Source: Nitrobacter winogradskyi (lineage in GTDB: Bacteria; Pseudomonadota; Alphaproteobacteria; Rhizobiales; Xanthobacteraceae). From it: a DNA stretch of 64,000 nt. The DNA lies in assembly GCF_006539545.1 (NCBI RefSeq), contig NZ_BJNF01000073.1, forward strand, positions 1-64,000, read 5' to 3'. A model generated the notes under the pieces. It saw only the letters and a program-made list of their open reading frames with translations, ran no database searches and had not been told where the DNA came from. Shown here piece after piece: positions 8,781 to 16,948 of this stretch. A program made the position numbers and the translations under genes. The stretch's first letter is position 1. Each line of letters starts with the position of its first letter.

Positions 8781-8802
8781 GTCCCCGTGTTGAGACGGGG
8801 AC
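8781..8802 (-). promoter_or_regulatory. 8-bp-stem hairpin covering the ribosome-binding region of the 146-residue ORF
   Basis: GTCCCCGT and ACGGGGAC pair perfectly around a 6-base loop. In the minus-strand transcript the 3' arm carries the GGGGA that would serve as or border the Shine-Dalgarno sequence of the GTG start at 8774. It could throttle translation, but no function is shown. Confidence 0.4.
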
Positions 8803-9012
8803 GGCACGGACGCCAGTTACAACGCGTCCGTCCCCATACGCATCGGAGCGCATGTATCCGGGCGCAAATGGGCGGTTTTTTGTCTATCCGGAAACACTTT
8901 CCCGTAAGGAGATAAATTATTGTATATCATATACGTAGAGCGTCTTTTGCTGAAATCACTTGAATAAATGGGGCATTTCTGCGCGCCCTCACGAACACGG
9001 ATGCCCGCGCGC

Positions 9013-9144
9013 TCAATCTCTTTTCGCGATCTCTTTAGGCGTCTCATCCTCTTCCCGGATCGGAGGATGAGATCGCACGTAGCGATAGCTGGCATAAAAG
9101 AGCACACCGCAGCCGATGATCGCGCCAAACATTAAGAGGGGCAT
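9013..9144 (-). CDS. 43-residue single-pass membrane microprotein
   Basis: Minus-strand frame from an ATG at 9144 to TGA at 9015-9013. The product starts with a hydrophobic helix (LLMFGAIIGCGVLFYASY), then a basic turn (RYVRSH) and an acidic/basic soluble tail (IREEDETPKEIAKRD). It resembles the many small single-span proteins of the inner membrane. GGAGG sits about 8 bases before the ATG, a strong argument that it is translated. Function unknown. The 237 bp between it and the 146-residue ORF include an AT-rich inverted repeat (GTATAT-C-ATATAC at 8922-8934). Confidence 0.6.
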   Translation of the reverse strand: MPLLMFGAIIGCGVLFYASYRYVRSHPPIREEDETPKEIAKRD

Positions 9145-9341
9145 ATGTTTTTGCCTCCAACAGCAACAGAGCAAACTTGCTCATCGCAGAACCCGGTGCC
9201 GTCTTCGGCAAATTGGATTGCGACAGACAGCAAAGACAATATTGGCGTTCGCTGGCTCCGACGCGAGATGTCGAACTAAATAATTTTAGCGCGGCAGGGG
9301 AGACTTTGTCGGATTCTCCAGTGGCGCGGCTGCCAGTCACC

Positions 9342-9470
9342 AGAGTCTTTCACCGCTTCATGGAAACGGTGAAAGACTCCGCCTTTATGTTTTGACGCGT
9401 TTTCTTCACGCGAACCGGATTCCATCCTTAGGGCTCAAGCCCGAGGACATGCTTCGCTCGAAAACGCTCT
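9342..9470 (-). repeat. Dispersed palindromic repeat, copy 1
   Basis: Reverse-oriented copy of the window's intergenic repeat. It contains GCGTTTTC...GAAAACGC inverted ends, a CTCGGGCTTGAGCCC-type inner hairpin and, at the distal end, a perfect 11-bp stem (GTCTTTCACCG / CGGTGAAAGAC). It occupies most of the 405-bp gene-free stretch 9145-9548. Nothing else was recognised in that stretch. Confidence 0.85.
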
Positions 9471-9548
9471 ATTGAACCCGCATAGCGTGGCCTCCGTCCA
9501 AGGGAGGCAGGCCGGTCAAGGACTGCTGAATCCTTTGGAGGAACGAAG

Positions 9549-9983
9549 ATGATCAGACGTAACCTCGTGACAGGAGTGCTCCTGATTTTCGCTACGGCGG
9601 CGTCGGCGCAGCCGATGACCAAGCCCGACCCCGGAGCGACGATACGCTCCGAGCCACCGCCGACCTCAACCGCGCAGGCCGTCGGCAGTTGCAACAACAA
9701 GGGAGACAAGCCCAACAGCAACTTCAGCTGCGCCCGACTCAAGGCGGCCTGCGAGGGCGCCGGCTATAAATATTCGCCGAGCAAGCCGGATGGTTCGTCG
9801 GGCGTTTGCACCAAGTCATCGCAAGCAGGGCAGAACATGGGGCTTGTCGCGGACATCGGTCCGCAGGAGGACGCATTCTGCAACGACAAGGCGCTCTGCG
9901 CCAAGCTCAAGACCGGGTGCAACGCCAACGGCGGCACCTACAAGCCTGGCACCGGGCAGTCAGGCACCTGTACCCAGAACTAA
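9549..9983 (+). CDS. Secreted eight-cysteine protein with two copies of a four-cysteine module
   Basis: 144 residues. The signal peptide ends ATAASA-Q around residue 20, followed by a Pro/Thr-rich spacer. Eight cysteines follow at positions 48, 61, 68, 87 and 111, 117, 124, 141. The two sets share the pattern CN[ND]K...CA[RK]LK..C....[GA]..Y......SG.CT, so the protein looks like an internal tandem duplication stabilised by disulfides. It probably acts in the periplasm or outside the cell. GGAGGAACGAAG precedes the ATG. No known family is recognised. It lies just before the insertion-sequence relics. Confidence 0.72.
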   Translation: MIRRNLVTGVLLIFATAASAQPMTKPDPGATIRSEPPPTSTAQAVGSCNNKGDKPNSNFSCARLKAACEGAGYKYSPSKPDGSSGVCTKSSQAGQNMGLVADIGPQEDAFCNDKALCAKLKTGCNANGGTYKPGTGQSGTCTQN

Positions 9984-10065
9984 GTTGTCCAAGACGTCAC
10001 ATCGTGAGTGGTGGGCCCCCGCCCCTAGATGGTCAGGGTGGCCTGCCGCTGGTTTCGTGGACACC

Positions 10066-10101
10066 GAGATAAGGTGTTTGACGGAGATAAGGTGTTTGAC
10101 G
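10066..10101. repeat. Two tandem copies of an 18-bp unit
   Basis: GAGATAAGGTGTTTGACG occurs twice back to back immediately ahead of the IS3 OrfA relic. It is probably a duplication at or near the element's end. Confidence 0.7.
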
Positions 10102-10280
10102 GAACTGGAGAGTGGGAATGCAGAGACGAAGTTCAGCCGCGAGTTCAAGCTTGAGGCGGTAAGGCTGGTGAAGGATCGGGGTGTTTCGGTGGCTCAGGCC
10201 GCCCGCGATCTGGACCTCCATGAGAACGTGTTGCGCGAGTGGGCTCGGGAGGCTGGCGGCGATCCGCAGCATGCCTTTCA
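10096..10280 (+). pseudogene. IS3-family transposase OrfA remnant
   Basis: The translation reads KFSREFKLEAVRLVKDRG, then VSVAQAARDLDLHENVLREW, the helix-turn-helix start of IS3-family OrfA proteins, and breaks off after DPQHAF. At about 10280 the sequence switches to an IS21 fragment in the opposite orientation. No OrfB is present. The reading frame has lost its C-terminus, so it is inactive. Confidence 0.82.
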
Positions 10281-10362
10281 GGTCACGGGCGATCTCCTTG
10301 ATCGTCTTGCCCTTGATGAAGTGTTCGCGCCGTATCCGCGCAATCGTCTCCACGATCAGCAT
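10279..10362 (-). pseudogene. IS21-family IstA transposase N-terminal fragment
   Basis: On the minus strand the first 28 codons read MLIVETIARIRREHF, then IKGKTIKEIARDL, matching the start of IS21 IstA. It stops at the junction with the IS3 relic. The following bases around 10410-10440 (GGGGTCAATTTTGAACGCCG) look like an IS21-type terminus. Confidence 0.7.
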
Positions 10363-10440
10363 CCCCGACCACCTGCTTCATGACAAAGCAGGCAGCGCAA
10401 CAACCAATCTATAGGGGGTCAATTTTGAACGCCGATCCCC

Positions 10441-10838
10441 CGGCTCAACGGGCTGCGCTATGTGGTGCGCAACGGCATTCCCTGGCGGGCGATGCCGAAT
10501 GATTTGCCGCCTTGGGCCGCGGTTTATCAGCAGGCGGCGCGATGGTTGAATGCTGGCTGCTTCGCGGCGCTGGCGCACGACCTGCGTGCCTGCTGCGAAT
10601 GGCGGCCGGTCGGCCGGCAGAGCCTTCGGCTGCGATCTTGGACAGCCGGACGCTGCGCTTGACGCCGGAGAGCGGTCATCGTGCCGGCTATGACGGAGCC
10701 AAACGCAAGAAGGGCTCCAAGCTGCATCTGGCGGTCGATACGCTCGGGCATCTGCTCGCCCTTCACGTCACGCCCGCCGCGGCTGACGATCGCGCCGAGG
10801 TCGGCAGGCTCGCCGCCGCCGTGCAGAAAGCCACTAGA
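10441..10838 (+). pseudogene. IS5-family transposase remnant, frameshifted and truncated
   Basis: The first part reads LNGLRYVVRNGIPWRAMP and [20 protein letters not shown] in one frame. After about position 10610 the continuation ([38 protein letters not shown]) is in a different frame. The gene ends abruptly at a degenerate copy of the dispersed repeat. The DDE core is interrupted and the C-terminal third is gone. Confidence 0.85.
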
Positions 10839-10882
10839 CCCGAGGATGGAAACCGGTTCGCGCGAAGAAAACACGTCAAAAC
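10837..10882 (+). repeat. Dispersed palindromic repeat, copy 2 (partial)
   Basis: Only the inner part remains: GACCCGAGGATGGAAACCGG followed by TTCGCGCGAAGAAAACACGT. It abuts the truncated IS5 transposase, suggesting the rearrangement occurred at the repeat. Confidence 0.7.
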
Positions 10883-10939
10883 AATAATCTAGTTTCTGGA
10901 CGCCGTCGTCGCATAATGCGGACGATACTCAGTCCAGCC

Positions 10940-10969
10940 GTCATGGCCGGGACGAAGCCCGGCCATGAC
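10940..10969. terminator. Perfect 12-bp-stem hairpin downstream of metY
   Basis: GTCATGGCCGGG and CCCGGCCATGAC pair perfectly around the loop ACGAAG, 31 bp beyond the metY stop on the minus strand. There is no clear T-run, so it could be an atypical terminator or a mobile palindromic unit; similar CGTCATGGCCGGG palindromes are common in this bacterial group. Confidence 0.5.
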
Positions 10970-11000
10970 CGTGGCGCACTTATCGTTGATGCATTCCGTT

Positions 11001-12278
11001 CTACGCCATCGCCTGCTCAAGATCGGCCATGAGGTCTTCTTTGTCCTCGATGCCGATCGCCAGACGAACAATATCGGGGGCGGCACCGGCTTTGATCTTC
11101 GCAGCATCGTCGAGCTGGCTGTGCGTGGTCGATGCCGGGTGGATCACGAGTGATCGGGTATCGCCGATATTGGCGAGGTGCGAGAACAGCTTGAGTTTCG
11201 ACACCAGCTTGACGCCGGCGTCGTATCCGCCTTTCAGGCTGAACGTGAACACCGCGCCGGCGCCCTTCGGCGAATATTTGCGCGCGAGGGCATTGTACTG
11301 GTCGCCGGGCAACCCGGCATAGTTGACCGCCGCGACCGCGGGATGGGCCGCCAGCCATTCGGCGATCGCCTGGGTGTTCTCGCAATGCTTCTGCATCCGC
11401 AGCGGCAGTGTTTCGATGCCCGTCAGGATCATGAAGGCGTTGAACGGCGACAGCGCCGAACCGAGATCGCGCAGTCCCAGTGCGCGGCATGCAATCGCGA
11501 ACGCGAAATTGCCGAACGTCTCCTGTAACCGGATTCCGTTATACTCCGGGCGCGGTTCGCTCAGTATCGGATACTTGTTATCCTTCGACCAGTCGAACGT
11601 GCCCGCATCGACGATGATGCCGCCGAGCGAGTTGCCGTGGCCGCCAAGGAATTTCGTGAGCGAGTGAAGCACGATATCGGCGCCGTGCTCGATCGGCCGA
11701 ATAAGATAGGGGCTCGCCATCGTGTTATCGACGATCAGGGGGACGCCCGCCTTGCGCGCGATCGCGGCGATCGCTTCGATATCGGTGATGGCGCCTCTGG
11801 GATTGGCGACCGATTCGATGAAGATCGCCCGTGTTCGCGGCGTCACGGCCTGCTCGAAGGTGTCGACATCGTCCGGGTCCGCCCACGCCACGTTCCAGCC
11901 GAAGCTCTTGAAAGCGTGTGTGAACTGATTGATCGTCCCGCCATAGAGCTTGCGGGCGGCGATGACCTCATCGCCGGGTTTCATGAGTTGCTGGAGCGTG
12001 ATGACCTGCGCGGCGTGTCCCGACGCCACCGCAAGCGCCGCGGTGCCGCCCTCGAGCGCGGCGACGCGCTCTTCCAGCACCGCGTTGGTCGGATTTCCGA
12101 TGCGGGTATAGATGTTGCCGAACGCCTGCAATCCGAACAGCGAAGCCGCGTGATCGGCATCGTTGAACACGAAGGAGGTGGTCTGATAGATCGGCGTCGC
12201 GCGTGCGCCGGTGGTCGGATCAGGCTGGGCGCCGGCGTGAACGGCAAGCGTTGCGAAGCCCGGGGTGCGGTCGGTCAT
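11001..12278 (-). CDS. metY: O-acetylhomoserine sulfhydrylase
   Basis: 425-residue PLP-dependent Cys/Met metabolism enzyme. It has the YTRIGNPT substrate loop, and the PLP lysine lies in HSLTKFLGGHG after the VDNTMASPYL stretch. The length and the insert around DWSKDNKYPILSEPRPEYNG are characteristic of the O-acetylhomoserine branch rather than MetB/MetC. It converts O-acetylhomoserine and sulfide to homocysteine. CAGGATACGAG precedes the ATG. It is monocistronic; a SAM riboswitch was looked for upstream and not recognised. Confidence 0.92.
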   Translation of the reverse strand: MTDRTPGFATLAVHAGAQPDPTTGARATPIYQTTSFVFNDADHAASLFGLQAFGNIYTRIGNPTNAVLEERVAALEGGTAALAVASGHAAQVITLQQLMKPGDEVIAARKLYGGTINQFTHAFKSFGWNVAWADPDDVDTFEQAVTPRTRAIFIESVANPRGAITDIEAIAAIARKAGVPLIVDNTMASPYLIRPIEHGADIVLHSLTKFLGGHGNSLGGIIVDAGTFDWSKDNKYPILSEPRPEYNGIRLQETFGNFAFAIACRALGLRDLGSALSPFNAFMILTGIETLPLRMQKHCENTQAIAEWLAAHPAVAAVNYAGLPGDQYNALARKYSPKGAGAVFTFSLKGGYDAGVKLVSKLKLFSHLANIGDTRSLVIHPASTTHSQLDDAAKIKAGAAPDIVRLAIGIEDKEDLMADLEQAMA

Positions 12279-12576
12279 CTCGTATCCTGTCTGCTCGGTC
12301 GGATGTGACGCCGATGATGCTGATGGGATCGCGCGTTGACGTCAAGGCGCTGCCGGACAACCCTGGATTATGCCACGTAGGCCCGTGACGGCGGACGCGG
12401 TTCTTCAACCAAATCCGTGCGCTCACGCCGGGCCGTCCTTGTCCCGCAAAAGTCACGCGGGGATCGTGCACGGAACAATGACCTATTCTATTCCGAATCC
12501 TTGTAGTTTTCGCAGGTAATATAGAACCATTTTAATAAGCCAATGATTACTCTATAGAAATATCATCTGAATGACA

Positions 12577-12605
12577 TTGACGGGGAAAGGCCGCTTCTCT
12601 AGAAA
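12577..12605 (+). promoter_or_regulatory. Likely promoter of rplM-rpsI
   Basis: TTGACG (12577-12582) and TAGAAA (12600-12605) are separated by exactly 17 bp, some 50 bp before rplM, downstream of an AT-rich tract. The gene-free stretch 12279-12656 otherwise holds the metY upstream region and nothing else recognised. Confidence 0.5.
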
Positions 12606-12656
12606 CCCCAACAGTTCGGCGCGTGCGCGCCGAGGTCTCTTTCACGGATGTCTCAC

Positions 12657-13121
12657 ATGAAAACGTTTTCGGCAAAGCCCGCCGAAGTGACGAAGAAGTG
12701 GGTGCTGATCGACGCCAGCGGACTGGTGGTCGGACGCCTCGCCACCCTCGTTGCGATGCGGCTGCGCGGCAAGCATCTGCCGACCTACACCCCGCACGTC
12801 GATTGCGGCGACAATGTCATCATCATCAATGCGGCCAAGGTGGTTTTCACCGGGCGCAAGCGTGACGACAAGGTCTATTACAACCACACCGGATACATCG
12901 GCGGCATCAAGCAGCGCACGGCGAAGTCAATTCTCGAAGGGCGCTTTCCGGAGCGTGTTCTCGAAAAGGCCGTGGAGCGCATGATCCCGCGCGGCCCGCT
13001 CGGACGCGTGCAACTCGGCAACCTCCGGGTCTATGCCGGCGCGGAGCATCCGCACGAGGCGCAGCAGCCGGAAGTCATCAACGTCGGTGCGATGAACCGT
13101 AAGAACATGAGGGCCGCATAA
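12657..13121 (+). CDS. rplM: 50S ribosomal protein L13
   Basis: 154 residues, full length, starting [20 protein letters not shown] as in relatives. It carries the L13 signature region ([10 protein letters not shown]) and the C-terminal [14 protein letters not shown]. It is an early-assembling 23S rRNA-binding protein. An upstream in-frame ATG at 12648 would add three residues; the conserved N-terminus favours 12657. The next gene, rpsI, begins 2 bp after the stop, the usual L13-S9 operon. Confidence 0.96.
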   Translation: MKTFSAKPAEVTKKWVLIDASGLVVGRLATLVAMRLRGKHLPTYTPHVDCGDNVIIINAAKVVFTGRKRDDKVYYNHTGYIGGIKQRTAKSILEGRFPERVLEKAVERMIPRGPLGRVQLGNLRVYAGAEHPHEAQQPEVINVGAMNRKNMRAA

Positions 13122-13123
13122 TC

Positions 13124-13600
13124 ATGGCCGATACCATTCAGTCTCTCGACCAGTTGTCCGCGCTCAAGCCGGCCGAGTCGGAAGCGCCGAAGCACACCAA
13201 GAAGGTCGACAAATACGGCCGTGCCTACGCCACCGGCAAGCGCAAGGATGCGGTTGCCCGCGTCTGGATCAAGCCGGGCGCTGGCAAAATCCTGGTCAAT
13301 GCCCGCGAGGTCGACGTTTACTTCGCGCGTCCCGTGCTCCGAATGATGATCCAGCAGCCGCTTGTCGCAGCCGCGCGCGCCGGTCAATATGACGTGGTCT
13401 GCACCGTTGCCGGCGGCGGCCTGTCCGGCCAGGCGGGAGCTGTCCGTCACGGCCTGTCCAAGGCACTGACGCACTTCGAACCCGAATTGCGTGGTGTGCT
13501 CAAGAAGGGTGGCTTCCTGACCCGCGACTCGCGCGTGGTCGAACGCAAGAAGTACGGCAAGGCGAAAGCCCGCCGCTCGTTCCAGTTCTCGAAGCGCTGA
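13124..13600 (+). CDS. rpsI: 30S ribosomal protein S9
   Basis: 158 residues. The core contains [28 protein letters not shown] and the C-terminal [17 protein letters not shown] with the invariant basic tail ending SFQFSKR, which reaches toward the P-site tRNA. The N-terminal extension of about 30 residues is usual for alphaproteobacterial S9. It is co-transcribed with rplM and followed by a strong hairpin. Confidence 0.96.
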   Translation: MADTIQSLDQLSALKPAESEAPKHTKKVDKYGRAYATGKRKDAVARVWIKPGAGKILVNAREVDVYFARPVLRMMIQQPLVAAARAGQYDVVCTVAGGGLSGQAGAVRHGLSKALTHFEPELRGVLKKGGFLTRDSRVVERKKYGKAKARRSFQFSKR

Positions 13601-13606
13601 TCAAAT

Positions 13607-13639
13607 TCGACCTTCGCCGCAGCCAGCGGCGAAGGTCGA
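13607..13639 (+). terminator. Hairpin terminator after rplM-rpsI
   Basis: TCGACCTTCGCCG and CGGCGAAGGTCGA form a perfect 13-bp stem with a 7-base loop seven bases after the rpsI stop. No long T-run follows, as is common in GC-rich genomes. Confidence 0.75.
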
Positions 13640-13762
13640 GCTTCGAACCTCGGAACTCTCGCTCAATTTTTCCTGACAGAGCAGGGGGCTATGGAAAGGT
13701 TCTGCAGAAGTCTGTTACCTTTGCAGAATGTATCCGGCTTTGCTGCCGTCGTGGAAAAGAAC

Positions 13763-13865
13763 TATAGCGTTTTTGAGCGAAGTGGAATCCGGTTCGCGTG
13801 AAGAAAACGCGTCAAAACATAAAGGTAGAGTCTTTCACCATTTCCATGAAGCGGTGAAAGACTCC
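13763..13865 (+). repeat. Dispersed palindromic repeat, copy 3
   Basis: Forward copy from TATAGCGTTTTTGAGCGAAG to the GTCTTTCACC / GGTGAAAGAC stem. It runs into the 5' end of the lytic transglycosylase frame: the frame is open right through it, and a candidate GTG start lies inside. Confidence 0.85.
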
Positions 13866-14870
13866 GGTATCGTCCCGCGCCTGTCCGGTTGCATATGCTG
13901 CGCATTGGCCGCGTTTCTGATCGTGGTGCCCGGTTTGGCCTTTGCGCAAGTGGGCGCGGAGACGGCCGCCACCCCCGAACCCGCCGCCAAACCGGATAAG
14001 ACAGACAAGCCCGATAAAGCAGCCGAGCCGGATAAGGCAGACAAGTCCGACAAGGTCGATCTCGACACACGCGAGGCGATCTGCCTGATGGTCGAATCCG
14101 CGGCCAGGGCCGAGAGCTTGCCGCTGGAGTTTTTCGCGCGCGTGATCTGGCAGGAGAGCCGGTTTCAGCCCGACGCGGTGGGACCCATGACGCGCAGCGG
14201 TCAGCACGCGCAGGGTATCGCGCAGTTCATGCCGGGGACGGCGAACGAGCGACGGCTGCTTGATCCGTTCGATCCGGTGCAGGCCCTGCCCAAGTCGGCG
14301 GAATATCTGAACGAGCTGCGTGGGCGCTTCGGCAATCTCGGACTGGCGGCCGCGGCCTATAACGCCGGTCCCCGCCGTTTGCAGGACTGGCTTGACGGCA
14401 AGGGATCGATGCCCGCCGAGACACGCAACTATGTTTTCGCCATCACGGGATCGTCCATCGAGGACTGGGCGGCCACCGGCAGGAGCGGCAAACCGCCAGC
14501 CCATTCAGACACCACAAGCTGCCGCGAATTGATGGCGCTGTTGAAGCGCGCGCCTAATCCGTTTGTCACCGGCCTCGAACAGCACGTCAAGCTCGGTGCG
14601 GACAAGCCCTGGGGCGTGCAGCTCGCGGCCGGCTTCAACCGTGGCGGCGCGATGGCGATGTACGCGCGAGCCATCCGACGCCTTGGCGCTGTGATCGGCG
14701 ATCGCGATCCGAGCCTGCTGGGCTTGCTATGGCGCAGTCGTGGCACGCGGACATTCTATCAGGTGCGGATCGGGGCCGATTCGCGTATGGAGGCGGACGA
14801 TCTCTGCAACCGGATCCGGCGCGCCGGCGGCGCCTGCCTCGTGCTGCGAAACCCGCGCGTGAAAGGCTAG
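13854..14870 (+). CDS. Lytic transglycosylase (SLT domain) with C-terminal SPOR-like tail
   Basis: About 338 residues. A signal sequence (CICCALAAFLIVVPGLAFAQ) is followed by a linker of repeated KPDK/TDK units, then an SLT domain with the catalytic glutamate in WQESRF and the typical GIAQFMPGTA and AAAYNAGP motifs. The last 70 residues (FYQVRIGADSRMEADDLC...) look like a SPOR peptidoglycan-binding fold. It should cleave glycan strands in the periplasm. The start is uncertain: the frame is open back to an ATG at 13728 through repeat copy 3. The GTG at 13854 places the signal peptide near the N-terminus but has a weak ribosome-binding site. Confidence 0.82.
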   Translation: MKDSGIVPRLSGCICCALAAFLIVVPGLAFAQVGAETAATPEPAAKPDKTDKPDKAAEPDKADKSDKVDLDTREAICLMVESAARAESLPLEFFARVIWQESRFQPDAVGPMTRSGQHAQGIAQFMPGTANERRLLDPFDPVQALPKSAEYLNELRGRFGNLGLAAAAYNAGPRRLQDWLDGKGSMPAETRNYVFAITGSSIEDWAATGRSGKPPAHSDTTSCRELMALLKRAPNPFVTGLEQHVKLGADKPWGVQLAAGFNRGGAMAMYARAIRRLGAVIGDRDPSLLGLLWRSRGTRTFYQVRIGADSRMEADDLCNRIRRAGGACLVLRNPRVKG

Positions 14871-14960
14871 AATGGCAAAGTGGTGGCTTGTTGCGGCCTG
14901 CGCAAGCTGTTTCTTATGCGGCGGGTAGCTGCCCGGATCTGGAAAAGAGGGCCGACGGCA

Positions 14961-15443
14961 ATGGCGCGAGAAAACGAAGTCCGGGCGGGAGAGGTCGCAG
15001 TCGAGCCGCCGCCGCCAACGGATGCCGGGCTGGTGTTCGTCGGCCGCATTCGAACGCCGTGGGCGACCCGAGCGGAAACACCGCGTCAGGGGCAGCCTGA
15101 CGGACCGGTTTGCCGCCTCGAGATTTTCGATCCATGGAAGCCGGCATTGCAGGGGATCGAGAGGTACGAGAACATCGAGGTGATTTACTGGCTTCACCTG
15201 TCGCGTCGAGACATCGTGCTACAGGTTCCCAAAAGCAGCGGCAGGTCCCATGGAACCTTTGCGCTTCGGTCCCCGGTGCGGCCCAATCCGATCGGGACGT
15301 CGACCGTGAAGCTGGTGGGAATCGAGGGCTCCACGGTGCTGGTGCGCGGACTGGATTGTCTCGACGAGACGCCGCTGCTCGACATCAAGCCGATCCGCTG
15401 TCCGTTCGCGCTGGCGCCAAAGGGCGGTGCCGAAGCGAACTGA
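14961..15443 (+). CDS. trmO: tRNA (N6-threonylcarbamoyladenosine37-N6)-methyltransferase
   Basis: 160 residues of the TrmO/TsaA (UPF0066) family. It contains FVGRIRTPW at the N-terminus, YENIEVIYWLH, and the signature RSPVRPNPIGTSTVKLV. TrmO methylates t6A37 of tRNAs using SAM. The ATG at 14961 has AGAGGG upstream; the longer in-frame reading from 14880 has no family similarity at its N-terminus. Repeat copy 4 follows directly downstream. Confidence 0.88.
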   Translation: MARENEVRAGEVAVEPPPPTDAGLVFVGRIRTPWATRAETPRQGQPDGPVCRLEIFDPWKPALQGIERYENIEVIYWLHLSRRDIVLQVPKSSGRSHGTFALRSPVRPNPIGTSTVKLVGIEGSTVLVRGLDCLDETPLLDIKPIRCPFALAPKGGAEAN

Positions 15444-15463
15444 ACGCCGCCATAGGGTTTCGA

Positions 15464-15563
15464 GTGAAAGACTTTATCTTTATGTTTTGACGCGTTTTCT
15501 TCACGCAAACCGGATTACATCCTCGGGTCGAGCCCGAGGACATGCTTCGCTCGAAAACGCTAT
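15464..15563 (-). repeat. Dispersed palindromic repeat, copy 4
   Basis: Reverse copy reading on the minus strand GCGTTTTCGAGCGAAGCATG, then a CCTCGGG/CCCGAGG inner hairpin and GAAGAAAACGCGTCAAAACA. It sits between the convergent trmO and acyltransferase genes. Confidence 0.85.
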
Positions 15564-15570
15564 ATCCGCG

Positions 15571-16851
15571 TCAGGCGGCGCCGTCTCCGGTCTTGCGAAA
15601 TGGACCGGATTCTGTCAGTTCCCGAGCCGCTTCGGCGACGTAGTGACGTTCGCGATTGAGGAAGTCACCCACCGCGCGTCGCAACCCTGGATCGGCGATA
15701 TAGTGCGCCGAGTAGGTGGTTTGCGGAAGATAACCCCGCGCGATCTTGTGCTCGCCCTGCGCGCCGGCCTCCACGGTTTTCAGGCGATGCTGGATCGCAA
15801 AATCGATCGCCTGATAATAACAGACCTCGAAATGCAGAAAGGGATGATGCTCGATGGCGCCCCAGTGCCGCCCGAACAGCGTATCCGACCCGATGAAGTT
15901 GATGGCGCCCGCGATCCAGCGGCCGTTGCGCCGGGCCATGATCAGAGCGATATCCCGGCTCATGCTCTGGCCGATCAGCGAATAGAACGACCGGGTCAAA
16001 TAGGGCCGGCCCCATTTGCGCGTCCCCGTTTCCATGTAGAACTGAAAAAAGGCGTCCCAGATCTCCTCGGTGAGGTCGCTGCCGGTGATGACGTGGATGG
16101 TGATGCCGTTGGCCAGCGCATCGCGACGTTCGCGGCGGATCGCCTTGCGGTGTCGCGAGTTGAGGCTGGCGAGGAAGTCCTCGAAGCTGGAATAGCCGTC
16201 GTTCCGCCAATGAAACTGCTGGTCGGTGCGCCGGAGGAATCCCTTCTCCGCGAGGAACGCCCATTCATCCTTGCGAGCAAAAGTGACGTGGACCGACGAT
16301 GCGCGGGTCGCATCGCACAGGCCGACGAGACCGCCGGCCAGCGCGGCGCGGACATCCGCTTCGTCGTTGCCGGGTCGGATCAGAAGCCGGGGGCCGGTGG
16401 CGGGCGTGAACGGAACCGACGCCAGCAGCTTGGGATAATAGCATCCGCCAGCGCTCTCATAGGCATTGGCCCAGCCGTGATCGAAGACATATTCGCCCTG
16501 CGAGTGTGATTTCAGATAGCAGGGGACGATGCCGACGATCGTTCCGTTTTGGCGCGCGACCAGATGGCGCGGTCCCCAGCCGGTCCGGGAGCAGGCCGAG
16601 TTCGACGCTTCAAGAGCGATGAAAAAGGCATGTGAAACGAAAGGATTATAACGGCATTTTGAACTTGAAGATGAGTCCGGGAGAGGCGCAGGGATTGCGC
16701 TATCGGATGCTTCGCCCGGAGCGGAGGCCGGATTTGCGCAAGCGTCCCAGTCCGCAGCCGGAATTTCGCTGACGGATCCGACAGCTTCGAGCGATATTTC
16801 AGACGGTGGTATCAAGGAGTTGAACCGGTCCCGGTTTGAGAATTCAGCCAC
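15571..16851 (-). CDS. FemAB-like GNAT acyltransferase (DUF482)
   Basis: 426 residues of the DUF482/peptidogalycan-biosynthesis GNAT family. Recognisable stretches are HGWANAYESAGGCYYPKL, SLNSRHRKAIRRERRDA, FYMETGTRKWGRPYLT and EAGAQGEHKIARGYLP. FemAB-like enzymes transfer aminoacyl groups to lipid- or glycan-linked acceptors, but the substrate of this branch is unknown. Near the N-terminus a low-complexity Ala/Pro/Ser segment (about residues 40-65) splits the first conserved block and may be a lineage-specific insertion. It is the last gene of the RidA-GDPD-acyltransferase set. Confidence 0.85.
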   Translation of the reverse strand: MAEFSNRDRFNSLIPPSEISLEAVGSVSEIPAADWDACANPASAPGEASDSAIPAPLPDSSSSSKCRYNPFVSHAFFIALEASNSACSRTGWGPRHLVARQNGTIVGIVPCYLKSHSQGEYVFDHGWANAYESAGGCYYPKLLASVPFTPATGPRLLIRPGNDEADVRAALAGGLVGLCDATRASSVHVTFARKDEWAFLAEKGFLRRTDQQFHWRNDGYSSFEDFLASLNSRHRKAIRRERRDALANGITIHVITGSDLTEEIWDAFFQFYMETGTRKWGRPYLTRSFYSLIGQSMSRDIALIMARRNGRWIAGAINFIGSDTLFGRHWGAIEHHPFLHFEVCYYQAIDFAIQHRLKTVEAGAQGEHKIARGYLPQTTYSAHYIADPGLRRAVGDFLNRERHYVAEAARELTESGPFRKTGDGAA

Positions 16852-16948
16852 TGCACGCCGTGACTCTTGCGGTGTGGCGGTGCTGCGATGTTGATCCGAA
16901 CCCGCCAGAGATTGGACATGATGCCTGGCGACATCAAGGGTCGCTGGA

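Noticed and set aside
12279-12480. SAM riboswitch ahead of metY
   Set aside because: No match to SAM-II or related consensus could be traced on the minus strand.
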